Shown one piece after another: positions 45,481-54,828 of a stretch of 64,000 bases of DNA. Positions within the stretch are counted from its first letter, which is position 1. Every line of letters begins with the position of its first letter. The notes below the pieces were generated by a model. The model did not search any database, had not been told where the DNA came from, and saw only the letters and a list, made by a program, of their open reading frames with translations. Position numbers and translations under genes: made by a program. Location: positions 1,860,001 to 1,924,000 of the forward strand of contig NZ_CP143258.1 of the NCBI RefSeq assembly GCF_036320655.1, given 5' to 3'. This stretch comes from Porphyromonas pogonae. GTDB lineage: Bacteria > Bacteroidota > Bacteroidia > Bacteroidales > Porphyromonadaceae.

Positions 45481-45511
45481 ATTGCATCTTTGATCATGAT
45501 GAATATCTTTG
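45481..45511 (+). promoter_or_regulatory. Proximal promoter P2 of dcu-ansB-porin
   Basis: ATTG (45481-45484), 19 bases, TATCTTTG (45504-45511), 32 bases before the ATG at 45544. Confidence 0.65.
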
Positions 45512-45543
45512 TGTATTATATTGTGTATTAATTGAAAGAAACA

Positions 45544-46857
45544 ATGATTTTTGAATTATTAGTAGTCCTGATCGCCATTATCATTGGCGCCCGACTGGGA
45601 GGGATAGGATTAGGAGTAATGGGAGGCGTAGGGCTTGCCGTACTCACTTTCGGATTTGGTCTCCAACCCACATCCCCCCCTATTGATGTTATGTTGATGA
45701 TTGTAGCAGTAATTTCTGCTGCCGCATGTATGCAAGCTGCAGGCGGCCTTGATCACATGGTGAAAATAGCGGAGAAATTACTTAGGAAAAACCCCAAACA
45801 TGTAGTGTGGTTAAGTCCCTTGGTTACATATGTATTTACATTTATTGCAGGTACAGGACACGTAGCCTACTCTGTTTTGCCCGTTATAGCCGAAGTTGCC
45901 ACTGAGACTAAGATCCGCCCCGAGCGTCCTTTGGGGATAGCCGTTATAGCTTCGCAGCAGGCTATTACAGCTAGCCCTATATCAGCAGCAACGGTAGCTC
46001 TTCTAAGTATGTTGGCGGGATTCAACATTACCTTATTCGACATCCTCAAGATCAGTATTCCAGCTACTATCATAGGAGTATTGGCCGGAGCTTTGTACTC
46101 TATGAAGGTGGGTAAAGAGCTCAAAGATGATCCTGAGTACCAGAGAAGAGTAAAAGAAGGATTATTGGATAAGCCCGCAGCAGAAATCTCCGGAGCAACC
46201 AATAAAAAGAACGCTCTCATATCAATATGGATATTCCTTGCAGCTACAGTAATGATTGTTCTATTCGGATCTATTGATACCTTGCGCCCTACTTTTACGG
46301 TGAATGGCAATCCTGAAAAACTCGGTATGCCTTATATTATAGAAATACTGATGCTCACAGCCGCCGCAATCATTTTATTAGTTACGAAAACAGATGGTAT
46401 CAAAGCGACAAAAGGATCTGTATTCAATGCAGGGATGCAGGCTGTAATAGCCATATTCGGTATTGCATGGATGGGTGATACATTTATACAAGGTAATATG
46501 GCCGAATTGTCACATTCCATACAAGGAATCGTAACGCAATATCCTTGGTTATTTGGTATTGCATTATTTGTCATGTCTATTTTATTATTCAGCCAGGCAG
46601 CTACCGTGAGAGCATTGATGCCTCTGGGGATTGCTTTGGGTATATCTTCACCTATGCTTATAGCCATGTTCCCTGCTGTAAACGGATACTTCTTTATTCC
46701 CAATTACCCCACGGTAGTGGCAGCTATTAACTTTGATCGAACAGGAACGACCCGTATCGGTAAGTACATTCTAAACCATTCATTTATGATGCCAGGTATT
46801 ATATCTACTGGGGTAGCGATACTTGCGGGATTCCTGCTTATAGCGATATTATTTTAA
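45544..46857 (+). CDS. Anaerobic C4-dicarboxylate transporter (Dcu family)
   Basis: 437 residues from the ATG at 45544; a TTG four codons earlier is less likely. Ten to twelve transmembrane helices. The DcuA/DcuB signature is clear at the start (FELLVVLIAIIIGARLGGIG, GLAVLTFGFG) and in IAVIASQQAITASPISAATV and FDRTGTTRIGKYILNHSFM. It exchanges aspartate, fumarate or malate for succinate in anaerobes. Downstream lie an asparaginase and a porin, so aspartate from asparagine is a plausible substrate. Whether it is DcuA- or DcuB-like cannot be decided by eye. Confidence 0.93.
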   Translation: MIFELLVVLIAIIIGARLGGIGLGVMGGVGLAVLTFGFGLQPTSPPIDVMLMIVAVISAAACMQAAGGLDHMVKIAEKLLRKNPKHVVWLSPLVTYVFTFIAGTGHVAYSVLPVIAEVATETKIRPERPLGIAVIASQQAITASPISAATVALLSMLAGFNITLFDILKISIPATIIGVLAGALYSMKVGKELKDDPEYQRRVKEGLLDKPAAEISGATNKKNALISIWIFLAATVMIVLFGSIDTLRPTFTVNGNPEKLGMPYIIEILMLTAAAIILLVTKTDGIKATKGSVFNAGMQAVIAIFGIAWMGDTFIQGNMAELSHSIQGIVTQYPWLFGIALFVMSILLFSQAATVRALMPLGIALGISSPMLIAMFPAVNGYFFIPNYPTVVAAINFDRTGTTRIGKYILNHSFMMPGIISTGVAILAGFLLIAILF

Positions 46858-46881
46858 TATTAATTAAAAATCACAATTATT

Positions 46882-47940
46882 ATGAAGAATTCAAAAAGAT
46901 TCAGTATCCTAAGCATTTTGATGATGCTTGCGATGGTATCGGCTTTTGCCCAAAAACCTCGTGTACATATATTGGCTACCGGTGGCACTATTGCCGGAAC
47001 GGGAGCTTCTGCGACACAAACAAATTACACAGCAGGACAAGTAGCTATCGGGACTTTGCTTAGTGCGGTACCCGAAATTAAAAATATTGCTGAAGTTACA
47101 GGAGAGCAGATTGTAAAGATAGGCTCACAAGACATGAACGATATCGTTTGGCTTACACTTGCCAAGCGAATCAATGAAATTTTTGAAAAAAATGAAGCTG
47201 ATGCTGTTGTAATCACTCATGGAACTGACACCATGGAAGAAACAGCATATTTCTTGCAATTGACCGTAAAAAGTAAGAAGCCGGTGATATTAGTAGGTGC
47301 TATGCGCCCCTCAACAGCCCTGAGTGCTGATGGACCTCTCAATCTTTATAACGCTGTGGTAGCGGCAGCAGCTCCCGAAAGTGTGGGCAAAGGTGTAATT
47401 GTGGCTATGAACAACTACCTCGTGAGTGCCAGTGATGTAACCAAATCAAATACAGTACAGCCTGAGACATTCATTGGAGCCAACTCCGGACCTCTCGGCT
47501 ATGTACTCAACGGTAAAGTATTTTACAATCACCTAGTAAATCGCAAACATACTGTAGACTCGGAATTTGATGTGCGTAACCTCAAAGAACTACCCAAAGT
47601 AGGAATTGTGTACAGCTATTCCAATGTAGGGCCAGAAGCTACTCAGGCTCTTATCAAAAGTGGCTATAAAGGTATCATCCACGCCGGTGTAGGTAATGGA
47701 AATATTCACAAAGATGTATTCCCTGTACTGGCAGATGCTCGTAAAAAGAACATTCTTGTAGTACGCTCTTCTCGAGTACCTTTTGGGCCTACCACACTTG
47801 ACGCAGAAGTAGACGATGCAAAGTATGAGTTTATTGCTTCACAAAACCTTAATCCGCAAAAAGCACGTGTATTGCTCATGTTGGGCTTGACGAAAACAAC
47901 TGATTGGAAAAAACTCCAAGAATATTTTAATCAGTATTAA
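46882..47940 (+). CDS. ansB: L-asparaginase, exported (type II)
   Basis: 352 residues with a signal peptide (about 1-23, ending SAFAQ). It hydrolyses asparagine (and more weakly glutamine) to aspartate and ammonia in the periplasm. Active-site motifs: ILATGGTIAGTGAS (first Thr) and VVITHGTDTMEETAYFL (second Thr, Asp), with VGAMRPSTALSADGPLNLYN typical of type II. The catalytic Lys lies in the SSRVP region downstream. It sits between the Dcu carrier and a porin with gaps of 24 and 31 bases; the three form an asparagine/aspartate utilisation unit. Confidence 0.95.
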   Translation: MKNSKRFSILSILMMLAMVSAFAQKPRVHILATGGTIAGTGASATQTNYTAGQVAIGTLLSAVPEIKNIAEVTGEQIVKIGSQDMNDIVWLTLAKRINEIFEKNEADAVVITHGTDTMEETAYFLQLTVKSKKPVILVGAMRPSTALSADGPLNLYNAVVAAAAPESVGKGVIVAMNNYLVSASDVTKSNTVQPETFIGANSGPLGYVLNGKVFYNHLVNRKHTVDSEFDVRNLKELPKVGIVYSYSNVGPEATQALIKSGYKGIIHAGVGNGNIHKDVFPVLADARKKNILVVRSSRVPFGPTTLDAEVDDAKYEFIASQNLNPQKARVLLMLGLTKTTDWKKLQEYFNQY

Positions 47941-47971
47941 TTTATAATAGTTTATGTTAACAGATCATTTA

Positions 47972-49168
47972 ATGAAAAAGACTTTACTTGTACTCTCCTT
48001 CTTGGCTTTTGAGGGAGCATTGCTGGCACAACAAGATCATGAGCCGGCAAAAGATGAAAAAAGTATTTACGAGCGCGTGACCAATCTGGAGAAGAAGAAT
48101 GATAAATTCAATCTTTATCTAAATCTACAGGGTAGTTTCGACGGGAAATGGAATAATCTGAACCCCTCTCAGAATTATAGCCATTTCAATATGCGTCAGC
48201 TACGTATAGAAGCTCGAGGAAATATTAACGATACATTCTCCTACCGTTGGCGTCAACGTCTAAATAGCCCTAACAATCCCGGGATGGACAATATGCCTAC
48301 TTCTATTGATATAGCAGGGTTAGGTGTAAAGATTTCGGACAAGTTCTCTATGTTTGTAGGTAAACAGTGTGCTGCTTACGGAGGTATTGAATTTGACTTA
48401 AACCCCATTGAAGTATACGAATATTGCAATTTGATTGACAATATGAACAACTTCTTTACCGGTGTTAATTTCATATTCAATCCATCTCCAGAACATCAGA
48501 TCCAGTTCCAAGTGGCAAATAGTTTGAATCATAGCTTTGATAAAACTTATGATGTAGCCTATGACAAGAGTATTCATCGCACAAAAGTTCCATTGGTATA
48601 TTCTCTGAACTGGAATGGAAACTTATTCAACGGAGCATTCCAACCTCGATGGTCCGCCTCTCTCTTGTCCGAATCTACCAAGAAGAATATGTATTTCCTT
48701 GCTTTTGGTAATCAAATCAATTTTTCTAAAAAATTGGATATGTATTTTGACGTAATGTATTCAAAAGAAGGATTGGATAGAAAAGGTATCATGAGCAATA
48801 TCCTATTCAACACCTACAACTACGAGAAAGCATTCACAGCACAGGATGTGTCGTACCTCTCATTTATAGCAAAAGTAAATTGCAGGTTTGCACCACGTTG
48901 GAACTGGTTTGTAAAGGGTATGTATGAAACAGCATCGGCAGACAAGAGTTTCAAAGTAGAAAATAAGAATATTGCAGAAGGTAAATATTTGACATCATGG
49001 GGCTATTTTACAGGTATAGAGTATTACCCTATGAATAGCAATTTGCATTTCTTCCTCACATATGTAGGACGTAGTCATAAATTCCAAGAGGAAAGAGTGA
49101 AAAACATGCAAGATTTTTACACCAATAGAATCTCTTTGGGTGTAATCTATCAGATACCTCTGTTTTAA
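47972..49168 (+). CDS. Outer-membrane porin of phosphate-selective porin O/P type
   Basis: 398 residues from the ATG at 47972, with a signal peptide (KKTLLVLSFLAFEGALLAQ). A short coiled-coil-like segment (KSIYERVTNLEKKNDKF) precedes the barrel, as in many Bacteroidetes OprO/P-like porins. Repeated amphipathic strands follow (FNLYLNLQGSFDGKWNN, FSYRWRQRLNSPNNPG, LDMYFDVMYSKEG), ending in the aromatic terminus ISLGVIYQIPLF. Its place after dcu and ansB suggests uptake of asparagine or dicarboxylates rather than phosphate; that is inference. Confidence 0.82.
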   Translation: MKKTLLVLSFLAFEGALLAQQDHEPAKDEKSIYERVTNLEKKNDKFNLYLNLQGSFDGKWNNLNPSQNYSHFNMRQLRIEARGNINDTFSYRWRQRLNSPNNPGMDNMPTSIDIAGLGVKISDKFSMFVGKQCAAYGGIEFDLNPIEVYEYCNLIDNMNNFFTGVNFIFNPSPEHQIQFQVANSLNHSFDKTYDVAYDKSIHRTKVPLVYSLNWNGNLFNGAFQPRWSASLLSESTKKNMYFLAFGNQINFSKKLDMYFDVMYSKEGLDRKGIMSNILFNTYNYEKAFTAQDVSYLSFIAKVNCRFAPRWNWFVKGMYETASADKSFKVENKNIAEGKYLTSWGYFTGIEYYPMNSNLHFFLTYVGRSHKFQEERVKNMQDFYTNRISLGVIYQIPLF

Positions 49169-49195
49169 ATAACACAATCCACAAAAAAGAAAAAT

Positions 49196-49230
49196 AGCTC
49201 CGGAGTATTTGGTTACTTCGGAGCTTTTTG
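49196..49230 (+). terminator. Rho-independent terminator of dcu-ansB-porin
   Basis: AGCTCCGGAGTA (49196-49207) pairs with TACTTCGGAGCT (49214-49225), 12 bp with one G-U pair, then TTTTTG. Confidence 0.92.
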
Positions 49231-49264
49231 TTTATGTGATAGATATTGCACAACGCCATAAGAC

Positions 49265-49451
49265 GAGACCGTTGCATAGCAGGCAAATTGCTTCGTTGCT
49301 TGCGAGATTCGTGCTTGGTCATTTACCGGAAGTAAACTCCCTGTGCACTCACTCTTAGCGCCTTGCACTTTACCCTCTCTGCCCGGTCAAAGTGTCTTTT
49401 GTCGGCTTTGCCTCCAAAATCCATGAGACTGTTGACTTTTGCAACAGTCTC
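49265..49451 (-). mobile_element. MITE-like element, copy B (187 bp, inverted)
   Basis: Reverse complement of the element at 32231-32417, same length, nine differences by eye. Its outer ends are GAGACCGTTGCA at 49265 and TGCAACAGTCTC at 49451; the first differs from copy A by one base. The 5-bp duplication AAGAC flanks it (49260-49264 and 49452-49456). It lies 6 bases beyond the stop codon of the HAD phosphatase gene. Confidence 0.9.
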
Positions 49452-49457
49452 AAGACA

Positions 49458-50327
49458 TCAAACCTCTCTACAAATAGCAAGAAATGAATCGATGGGTATA
49501 TGGCTAAAATGGGTGGAAGCAACTGCAGAATATAAGAAAGCATGATCTGAAATTGAAAGCATGAGTATATCATTAGCTCCGTCGCCCATAGCGAAAGTGT
49601 CACAAGCTTCAATATTGTGAGATTCTAAGATATGCGAGAAGAATCGAGCTTTAGCCTCTTCGTCGACCAGAGGCTCATTACACATTCCCACAAATACATC
49701 ATTTTCAAAAACAGGGCAAGAGGCAATATATCCATCGAAAGGGTATGTCTCCCTCACATAATCACAAAAAATACTCCACCCTCCTGTAATAAGATACATG
49801 AGAACATCTTTGCTCTTGAGGTAATTGAATAAATGCTCAAAGCCGGATGCAAAGACAATATCGGTACAGACCATCTTGATATCATTATATGTAATCCCTT
49901 TGAGCATTTTGAGCCTTAACCTGTAGCTCTCGGCGAAGGGAAGGTATCCTCTCATCGTTTCTTCTGTAAGGAAATTCATGTCTTTGCTACATCCCTTGGC
50001 TTTAGCCAGATCGGACATAAGTTCGTTGACTATTATCGTGCCGTCAAGATCAAATGCAGCGAATTTGATATCGACCATGGGGCGTTTATATTTCTGTCTG
50101 TAAATATACCATCCGTATAGCCTTGCCCATGTAAGCAAATAAGCCAACAATAGTTTGTCAGAATCGGGGTTGTAGGTTATTTGAATTTTAAAAAAAGATT
50201 GGCCACAAATAGCATAAGACTCTATGGGGGCAAAAACAACACCCAAATGGGATAACCCCTGACAAAAGCCCATGTCATTTCCTATAAGATCGGATGAAGT
50301 GATTATATACAGATTGGCCTCGAGCAT
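49458..50327 (-). CDS. HAD-family phosphatase, SerB-like
   Basis: 289 residues. An N-terminal part of about 85 residues (LYIITSSDLIGNDMGFCQGL, PIESYAICGQSFFKIQITY) resembles the first section of the ACT/regulatory region of SerB. The HAD core follows: FAAFDLDGTIIVNELM (nucleophile Asp), the Thr/Ser motif LITGGWSIFCDYV, and TFAMGDGANDILMLSISDHA. The cap and motif spacing fit phosphoserine phosphatase, but the C-terminus is short and lacks the usual helical end, so the substrate is uncertain. The stop lies 6 bases from a MITE, so the 3' end may have been altered by insertion. Confidence 0.75.
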   Translation of the reverse strand: MLEANLYIITSSDLIGNDMGFCQGLSHLGVVFAPIESYAICGQSFFKIQITYNPDSDKLLLAYLLTWARLYGWYIYRQKYKRPMVDIKFAAFDLDGTIIVNELMSDLAKAKGCSKDMNFLTEETMRGYLPFAESYRLRLKMLKGITYNDIKMVCTDIVFASGFEHLFNYLKSKDVLMYLITGGWSIFCDYVRETYPFDGYIASCPVFENDVFVGMCNEPLVDEEAKARFFSHILESHNIEACDTFAMGDGANDILMLSISDHAFLYSAVASTHFSHIPIDSFLAICREV

Positions 50328-50411
50328 GTTTGAATAAGATAAAACTACTACGCAAAGGTAAGTACCTAGAAGTTTATTTTACTAATTTTGGGAATAAAAT
50401 AAACACTCACC

Positions 50412-50921
50412 ATGAGAAAAATAGTACTGATTACCGGGGGGCAACGGTCTGGTAAAAGCTCATATGCAGAGAATTTGGCACTATCACTAAGTTCCACACC
50501 TCTATACATAGCCACAGCCAGAATATGGGATGATGAATTTAGGGAGCGTGTCCATATTCATCAGGCTCGCAGAGGGAATCAATGGACAAACATCGAAGAG
50601 GAAAAAGAATTGAGTAAACACGATGTTACGGGACAAACAGTGGTAATAGACTGTGTGACCTTGTGGGCTACAAATTTTTTCTTCGATATGGACTCTCATA
50701 TAAAAGAGGCTTTGGAAGCCCTCAAAAAAGAGTTTATCAAATTTACATCCCAAGATGCAACTTTCATATTTGTGACCAATGAGATAGGTCTCGGGGCAGT
50801 CTCCGAAAACGATATTCAACGTCGATTTACAGATTTACAGGGATGGCTCAACCAATTCATTGCTCAAGAAGCGGATGAGGTAGTCATGTTGGTGAGTGGA
50901 ATACCCTTGTTTATCAAATAA
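50412..50921 (+). CDS. cobU: Adenosylcobinamide kinase/guanylyltransferase
   Basis: 169 residues. It phosphorylates adenosylcobinamide and transfers GMP, the first nucleotide-loop step of cobalamin assembly. Seen: Walker A LITGGQRSGKSSYAENLA, YIATARIWDDEFRERVHIHQ with the guanylylated His region, VVIDCVTLWATNFFFD, and FVTNEIGLGAVSENDIQRRF. A TAATTTTG box (50383-50390) lies upstream. No cobalamin riboswitch was recognised in the short 80-base gap. First gene of cobU-cobT-cobS-cobC. Confidence 0.96.
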   Translation: MRKIVLITGGQRSGKSSYAENLALSLSSTPLYIATARIWDDEFRERVHIHQARRGNQWTNIEEEKELSKHDVTGQTVVIDCVTLWATNFFFDMDSHIKEALEALKKEFIKFTSQDATFIFVTNEIGLGAVSENDIQRRFTDLQGWLNQFIAQEADEVVMLVSGIPLFIK

Positions 50922-50935
50922 CTCAATAATAAATA

Positions 50936-51976
50936 ATGAAGACCTTTGAGATAACTCAGCCTGATAAAAGGATTATAAACGCCTTGGAAGATAAGATAAA
51001 TAACCTTACAAAACCCAAAGGCTCACTAGGGAGGTTGGAAGAGATCGCAATAAGAGTAGGGCTGATTACGGGGAGCCTGAAACCTAACTTAAAGCATCCG
51101 TACAATATTATATTTGCTGCAGATCATGGTATAGTAGAAGAAAACATCAGTAAGTCGCCCAAAGAGGTGACATGGCAGGTTGTAAATAACTTCATTGATG
51201 GAGGTGCAGGTATCAACTATCTGTGCAAACAGCATGGTTTCAAATTGGTAGTAGTAGACACAGGTGTTGATTATGATTTTGCCCCTAATGATCTTGTAAT
51301 TAACAGAAAAATAAGAAAAGGAACTCGTAGCTATTTGCACGAGGCGGCTATGAACTCGAACGAATTTGACAAAGCTATTGAAATCGGTTGCGAATCAGTG
51401 CAACAGGCCTATGACAATGGGTGTAACATTATAAGTTTTGGCGAAATGGGAATTACCAATACCGCGGCATCATCTGTATGGATGAGTTATTTAACAGGCA
51501 TTCCTCTTGACGAATGCGTAGGTGCAGGTAGCGGTCTTGACAAATCTGGTATCGAACATAAGTATAAGGTGCTATCAGATTGCATGGCGCATTATAAAGG
51601 AGATCGGTCTACAGAAGATATTATGCGCTATTTTGGGGGATATGAAATGGTTGCTGCTACAGGAGCTATGCTACAAGCAGCATCTCTGGGAATGATTATT
51701 CTCGTAGACGGATTCATCATGACTGTTTGCATGCTTGCCGCTTGTAAATTATACCCGGAGACTATTGAATATGCTATATTCGGACATCAGGGGGATGAGA
51801 TGGGACATTCTAAGTTGCTACATGTACTACATGCAAGGCCCATACTACAGTTGGGGATGAGACTGGGAGAAGGCACAGGAGCCGTATGCGCCTATCCTAT
51901 AATACAATCATCAGTGCTTATGTTACACGAAATGGCATCATTCAGAAAGGCAGAAATGACTAAATACTTTGCTTAA
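50936..51976 (+). CDS. cobT: Nicotinate-nucleotide-dimethylbenzimidazole phosphoribosyltransferase
   Basis: 346 residues. It activates the lower-ligand base as alpha-ribazole phosphate. Seen: [76 protein letters not shown], and the C-terminal catalytic Glu in [19 protein letters not shown]. Which lower-ligand base is used cannot be told from sequence. cobS starts one base after its stop. Confidence 0.96.
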   Translation: MKTFEITQPDKRIINALEDKINNLTKPKGSLGRLEEIAIRVGLITGSLKPNLKHPYNIIFAADHGIVEENISKSPKEVTWQVVNNFIDGGAGINYLCKQHGFKLVVVDTGVDYDFAPNDLVINRKIRKGTRSYLHEAAMNSNEFDKAIEIGCESVQQAYDNGCNIISFGEMGITNTAASSVWMSYLTGIPLDECVGAGSGLDKSGIEHKYKVLSDCMAHYKGDRSTEDIMRYFGGYEMVAATGAMLQAASLGMIILVDGFIMTVCMLAACKLYPETIEYAIFGHQGDEMGHSKLLHVLHARPILQLGMRLGEGTGAVCAYPIIQSSVLMLHEMASFRKAEMTKYFA

Positions 51977-51977
51977 T

Positions 51978-52745
51978 ATGCTAGATAGATTATTGGCATC
52001 ACTAACACTATTTACGCGGTTACCCTTTTGGCGCATAAAGAATATCCCGGCTCAAGCATTTGAGAGAGCCACAGACTTTTGGCCTGTGGCCGGATGGATT
52101 ACCGGGGGGGCTATGGCAATTACGGTATGGAGTACCATGTACATTGTGCCGGTGTCTATTGCCGTTATCCTGGCTATTATAGTGCGTCTATTACTTACAG
52201 GTGCTTTTCATGAGGATGGACTGGGCGATCTATTTGATGGATTCGGAGGCGGCAGGGATGCCGAAGGTATCCTCAGGATTATGAAAGACTCTCGCACGGG
52301 AAGCTATGGAGTGGTAGGAATGATAATCTATTATCTGCTTCTTTTCAACACGCTCATTCTTATTCCTCCCACTATCCTATCCATTGCACTTGTTGTGGGA
52401 GATCCATTATGCAAAGCTCTTACAGCCCAATTGACAAACTTGCTACCTTATGCCCGCAACATAGAGGAAAGCAAAACCCACACTGTATATAACCGTATGG
52501 GGATTGGGTCATTTGTTATTTGTGCAATAACGGGTTTGCTACCGGCCATAATACTACTCCCGACAATGTATTTTGCAGCATTCTCTCTCTCCATAATTAT
52601 ATTCGCTATACTGGTATATATGATGAAAAATAAATTATCGGGTTATACAGGTGATTGTTGCGGAGCCACGTTTCTACTCACCGAGCTTGGATTTTATATG
52701 GGTGTTATGGTTATTAGTATTCTCCAAACAAAAGGATGTATATGA
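51978..52745 (+). CDS. cobS: Adenosylcobinamide-GDP ribazoletransferase (cobalamin synthase)
   Basis: 255 residues from the ATG at 51978; the TTG at 51969, inside cobT, is less likely. An integral membrane enzyme with five to six helices that joins adenosylcobinamide-GDP and alpha-ribazole phosphate. Seen: LFTRLPFWRIKN, FWPVAGWITGGAMAITVW, the metal-binding acidic motif FHEDGLGDLFDGFGGGRD, ILRIMKDSRTGSYGVVGM, and SGYTGDCCGATFLLTELGFY. cobC overlaps the last codons (ATGA). Confidence 0.96.
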   Translation: MLDRLLASLTLFTRLPFWRIKNIPAQAFERATDFWPVAGWITGGAMAITVWSTMYIVPVSIAVILAIIVRLLLTGAFHEDGLGDLFDGFGGGRDAEGILRIMKDSRTGSYGVVGMIIYYLLLFNTLILIPPTILSIALVVGDPLCKALTAQLTNLLPYARNIEESKTHTVYNRMGIGSFVICAITGLLPAIILLPTMYFAAFSLSIIIFAILVYMMKNKLSGYTGDCCGATFLLTELGFYMGVMVISILQTKGCI

Positions 52746-53284
52746 ATATATATTTAGTAAGACACACAGCTGTGAATGTACAAGCGGGGACATGTTATGG
52801 GCATACCGATGTGGGGCTCAAGGATTCATTTGAAGCAGAAGCTTTGGAGGTGAAAAAACAGTTGGAAACAATAAAATTCGACAGGGTGTACAGCAGTCCG
52901 TTGAGAAGATGTACGCATTTGGCAGAAGCTTGCGGATACACTGACTTCATCAAAGACGAGCGTCTTATGGAACTCAACTTCGGCAACTGGGAAATGCAAC
53001 GCTTTGATGATATCAAAGATCCCGTTTTGAATGACTGGTACAAAGATTATATAAATGTAATACCTACGAATGGAGAATCCTTTGCTAACCAACTAAAAAG
53101 GACAAGTGAATTTATGAATGAACTTGTCATGATGAAAAATATCAAGAATGTGCTTATATTTACACATAGTGGAGTGCAATTATGCGCCAGAGTATGGAAT
53201 GGAGAGTTTAAATTGAATGAAGCATTCGAACATACTACAGGCTATGGAAGTATAATAACCTTAAAGACAGATGTAACTGACTAA
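52742..53284 (+). CDS. cobC: Alpha-ribazole phosphatase (histidine phosphatase family)
   Basis: 180 residues from the ATG at 52742, overlapping the cobS stop. It removes the 5'-phosphate of alpha-ribazole or cobalamin phosphate. The catalytic His lies in IYLVRHTAVNVQAGTCYGHT, with VYSSPLRRCTHLAEACGY, the acid ELNFGNWEM, and the second His in VLIFTHSGVQLCARVW. YGHTDVGL after the RHT motif is typical of CobC rather than phosphoglycerate mutase. Last gene of the cob run. Confidence 0.93.
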   Translation: MNIYLVRHTAVNVQAGTCYGHTDVGLKDSFEAEALEVKKQLETIKFDRVYSSPLRRCTHLAEACGYTDFIKDERLMELNFGNWEMQRFDDIKDPVLNDWYKDYINVIPTNGESFANQLKRTSEFMNELVMMKNIKNVLIFTHSGVQLCARVWNGEFKLNEAFEHTTGYGSIITLKTDVTD

Positions 53285-53410
53285 ACCTCATCAACTATTT
53301 GTTGTTTATTATACAGTATAAATTGCAATCAATTAGACTCAGGTGCTTATTTGAGTTTAAAGTGGAAGAGTTTGCTCGGTTTCAATAAAGAACACTAATA
53401 TTTAATTATT

Positions 53411-54268
53411 ATGAAAGTCAGAAAAGCAAGACATCGTTCTATTAACAGATTTATTAAGGGTAATTTATTTATTTCAAAGATTCTATTTGCTGTATTATTT
53501 ATTGGTTGGTGTCTTCAGGCAAAGTCACAAGTGGTATTAAACAACAACTTTGCGGCCATAAATGAAAGAATTATTTATAACACTCATTTTAAATGGGGAG
53601 GAATAAAGCCTCGTGCAGGTGAAGCCTCAATGACATACGGCTACTATGCTTCGGGATACAGAGCCAGGGTGCTTTTCAAGACATCCTCTTTCTTTGACAA
53701 TATTTATAAGATGCGCGACACGCTGGAGTGTTACTATAATAATTCCCTTTTACTTACCCAAGGCTCAAAAAGAGTAGTTGAAAACGGCACTGCGAGTATT
53801 GATAACTATCAATATAAGTATTCAGGAGGCAATACTTATGCACACATGACCAGGTATAAATCGGGAGAACTCACACTGGACTCGACTATCATGGCTCGGA
53901 AAGGACTTGATATGGTGGCATTAGTAATGGATGTACGCTCAAAAAAATGGGAAAATATAGCGTCAGAAACCGCCTTTACATATAATGTTTTTTCAGGTAG
54001 ATCAGTAGTCCCTGTAACATTGAGATACATCGGGAAAGAGGTTATAGAAGTCAACAAACGTAAATTTAACAGCTATAAAATAGCCGTCTTTGTGAAAGAC
54101 AAAGCATTTGCGGGAGATGGGCAGAAGGCTGACACATTCTTTTGGCTCTCTGCCGATAGAAACAAGATTTTGCTCATGGGATCCATGGCTTTGAAAGTAG
54201 GATACGCCAAAATATATGTCTCAAATATTATGAATACAAGATACCCCTTAACCTCTGAGATAAAATAA
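53411..54268 (+). CDS. DUF3108 exported protein
   Basis: 285 residues. A signal peptide (about 20-42; ILFAVLFIGWCLQAKSQ) precedes a beta-rich domain: ERIIYNTHFKWGGIKPRAGE, ASMTYGYYASGYRARVLFKTS, LDMVALVMDVRSKKW, FFWLSADRNKILLMGSMALK. This is the DUF3108 pattern, a periplasmic domain of unknown function thought to bind lipophilic ligands. The short C-terminal sequence (AKIYVSNIMNTRYPLTSEIK) has no clear feature. It stands alone between cobC and umuD. Confidence 0.8.
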   Translation: MKVRKARHRSINRFIKGNLFISKILFAVLFIGWCLQAKSQVVLNNNFAAINERIIYNTHFKWGGIKPRAGEASMTYGYYASGYRARVLFKTSSFFDNIYKMRDTLECYYNNSLLLTQGSKRVVENGTASIDNYQYKYSGGNTYAHMTRYKSGELTLDSTIMARKGLDMVALVMDVRSKKWENIASETAFTYNVFSGRSVVPVTLRYIGKEVIEVNKRKFNSYKIAVFVKDKAFAGDGQKADTFFWLSADRNKILLMGSMALKVGYAKIYVSNIMNTRYPLTSEIK

Positions 54269-54360
54269 GCCTAGATATTATATCTCCACGGTCCTACCCA
54301 TTACGAATTTAAACATAGCCATTCATTCCTATTAAGTCAGTATCTTTGTAGAAAAGGTGT

Positions 54361-54828
54361 ATGATGAACGGTGATAGAAATGATAATACGGTAGAAGTAT
54401 ATAATATATCTAATGAAGATAAAGGACAGGAGTTTCCATACGTTGGGGCTATTCCAGCCGGATTTCCTTCTCCTGCATCTGATTTTTCTTTGGAACCTCT
54501 CAATATTTTAGGTCGTTATATGCGTAACCCGGAGGCTATTTTCATAGGCAAAGCTTACGGCGTATCTATGGATGGATTCATCAATGATGGTGATTACTTC
54601 TATATGGATAGATCCTTGCGTCTCAATCCTATGGATGGAGACATTGTAGTGTGTGCTATAGATGGGGAGTTTACATTGAAAAAACTGAAACTTACAGAAG
54701 ATGGTATTGATCTCATTCCCTACAATAAAGATTTTCCGATAATACATGTATCACAAGAGGATCATTTCAGCATCTGGGCAGTAGTGATTCTCATTGTCAA
54801 ACCCACTCCTACGCGATGTTTGCGTTGA
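54361..54828 (+). CDS. umuD: UmuD-like S24 peptidase, error-prone polymerase accessory subunit
   Basis: 155 residues. It is an autoproteolytic partner of UmuC, made active by RecA-stimulated cleavage. Seen: the cleavage-type sequence [15 protein letters not shown] with Ala33-Gly34, the nucleophile Ser69 in [19 protein letters not shown], and the general base Lys107 in [11 protein letters not shown]. The N-terminal arm is longer than in E. coli, by about 10 residues. It overlaps umuC by 13 bases. A TATCTTTG box (54341-54348) lies close upstream; no LexA-type site was recognised. Confidence 0.93.
   Translation: MMNGDRNDNTVEVYNISNEDKGQEFPYVGAIPAGFPSPASDFSLEPLNILGRYMRNPEAIFIGKAYGVSMDGFINDGDYFYMDRSLRLNPMDGDIVVCAIDGEFTLKKLKLTEDGIDLIPYNKDFPIIHVSQEDHFSIWAVVILIVKPTPTRCLR

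Noticed and set aside
50330-50411. Cobalamin riboswitch before cobU
   Set aside because: The gap is only about 80 bases and lacks the B12-box-like conserved sequence.
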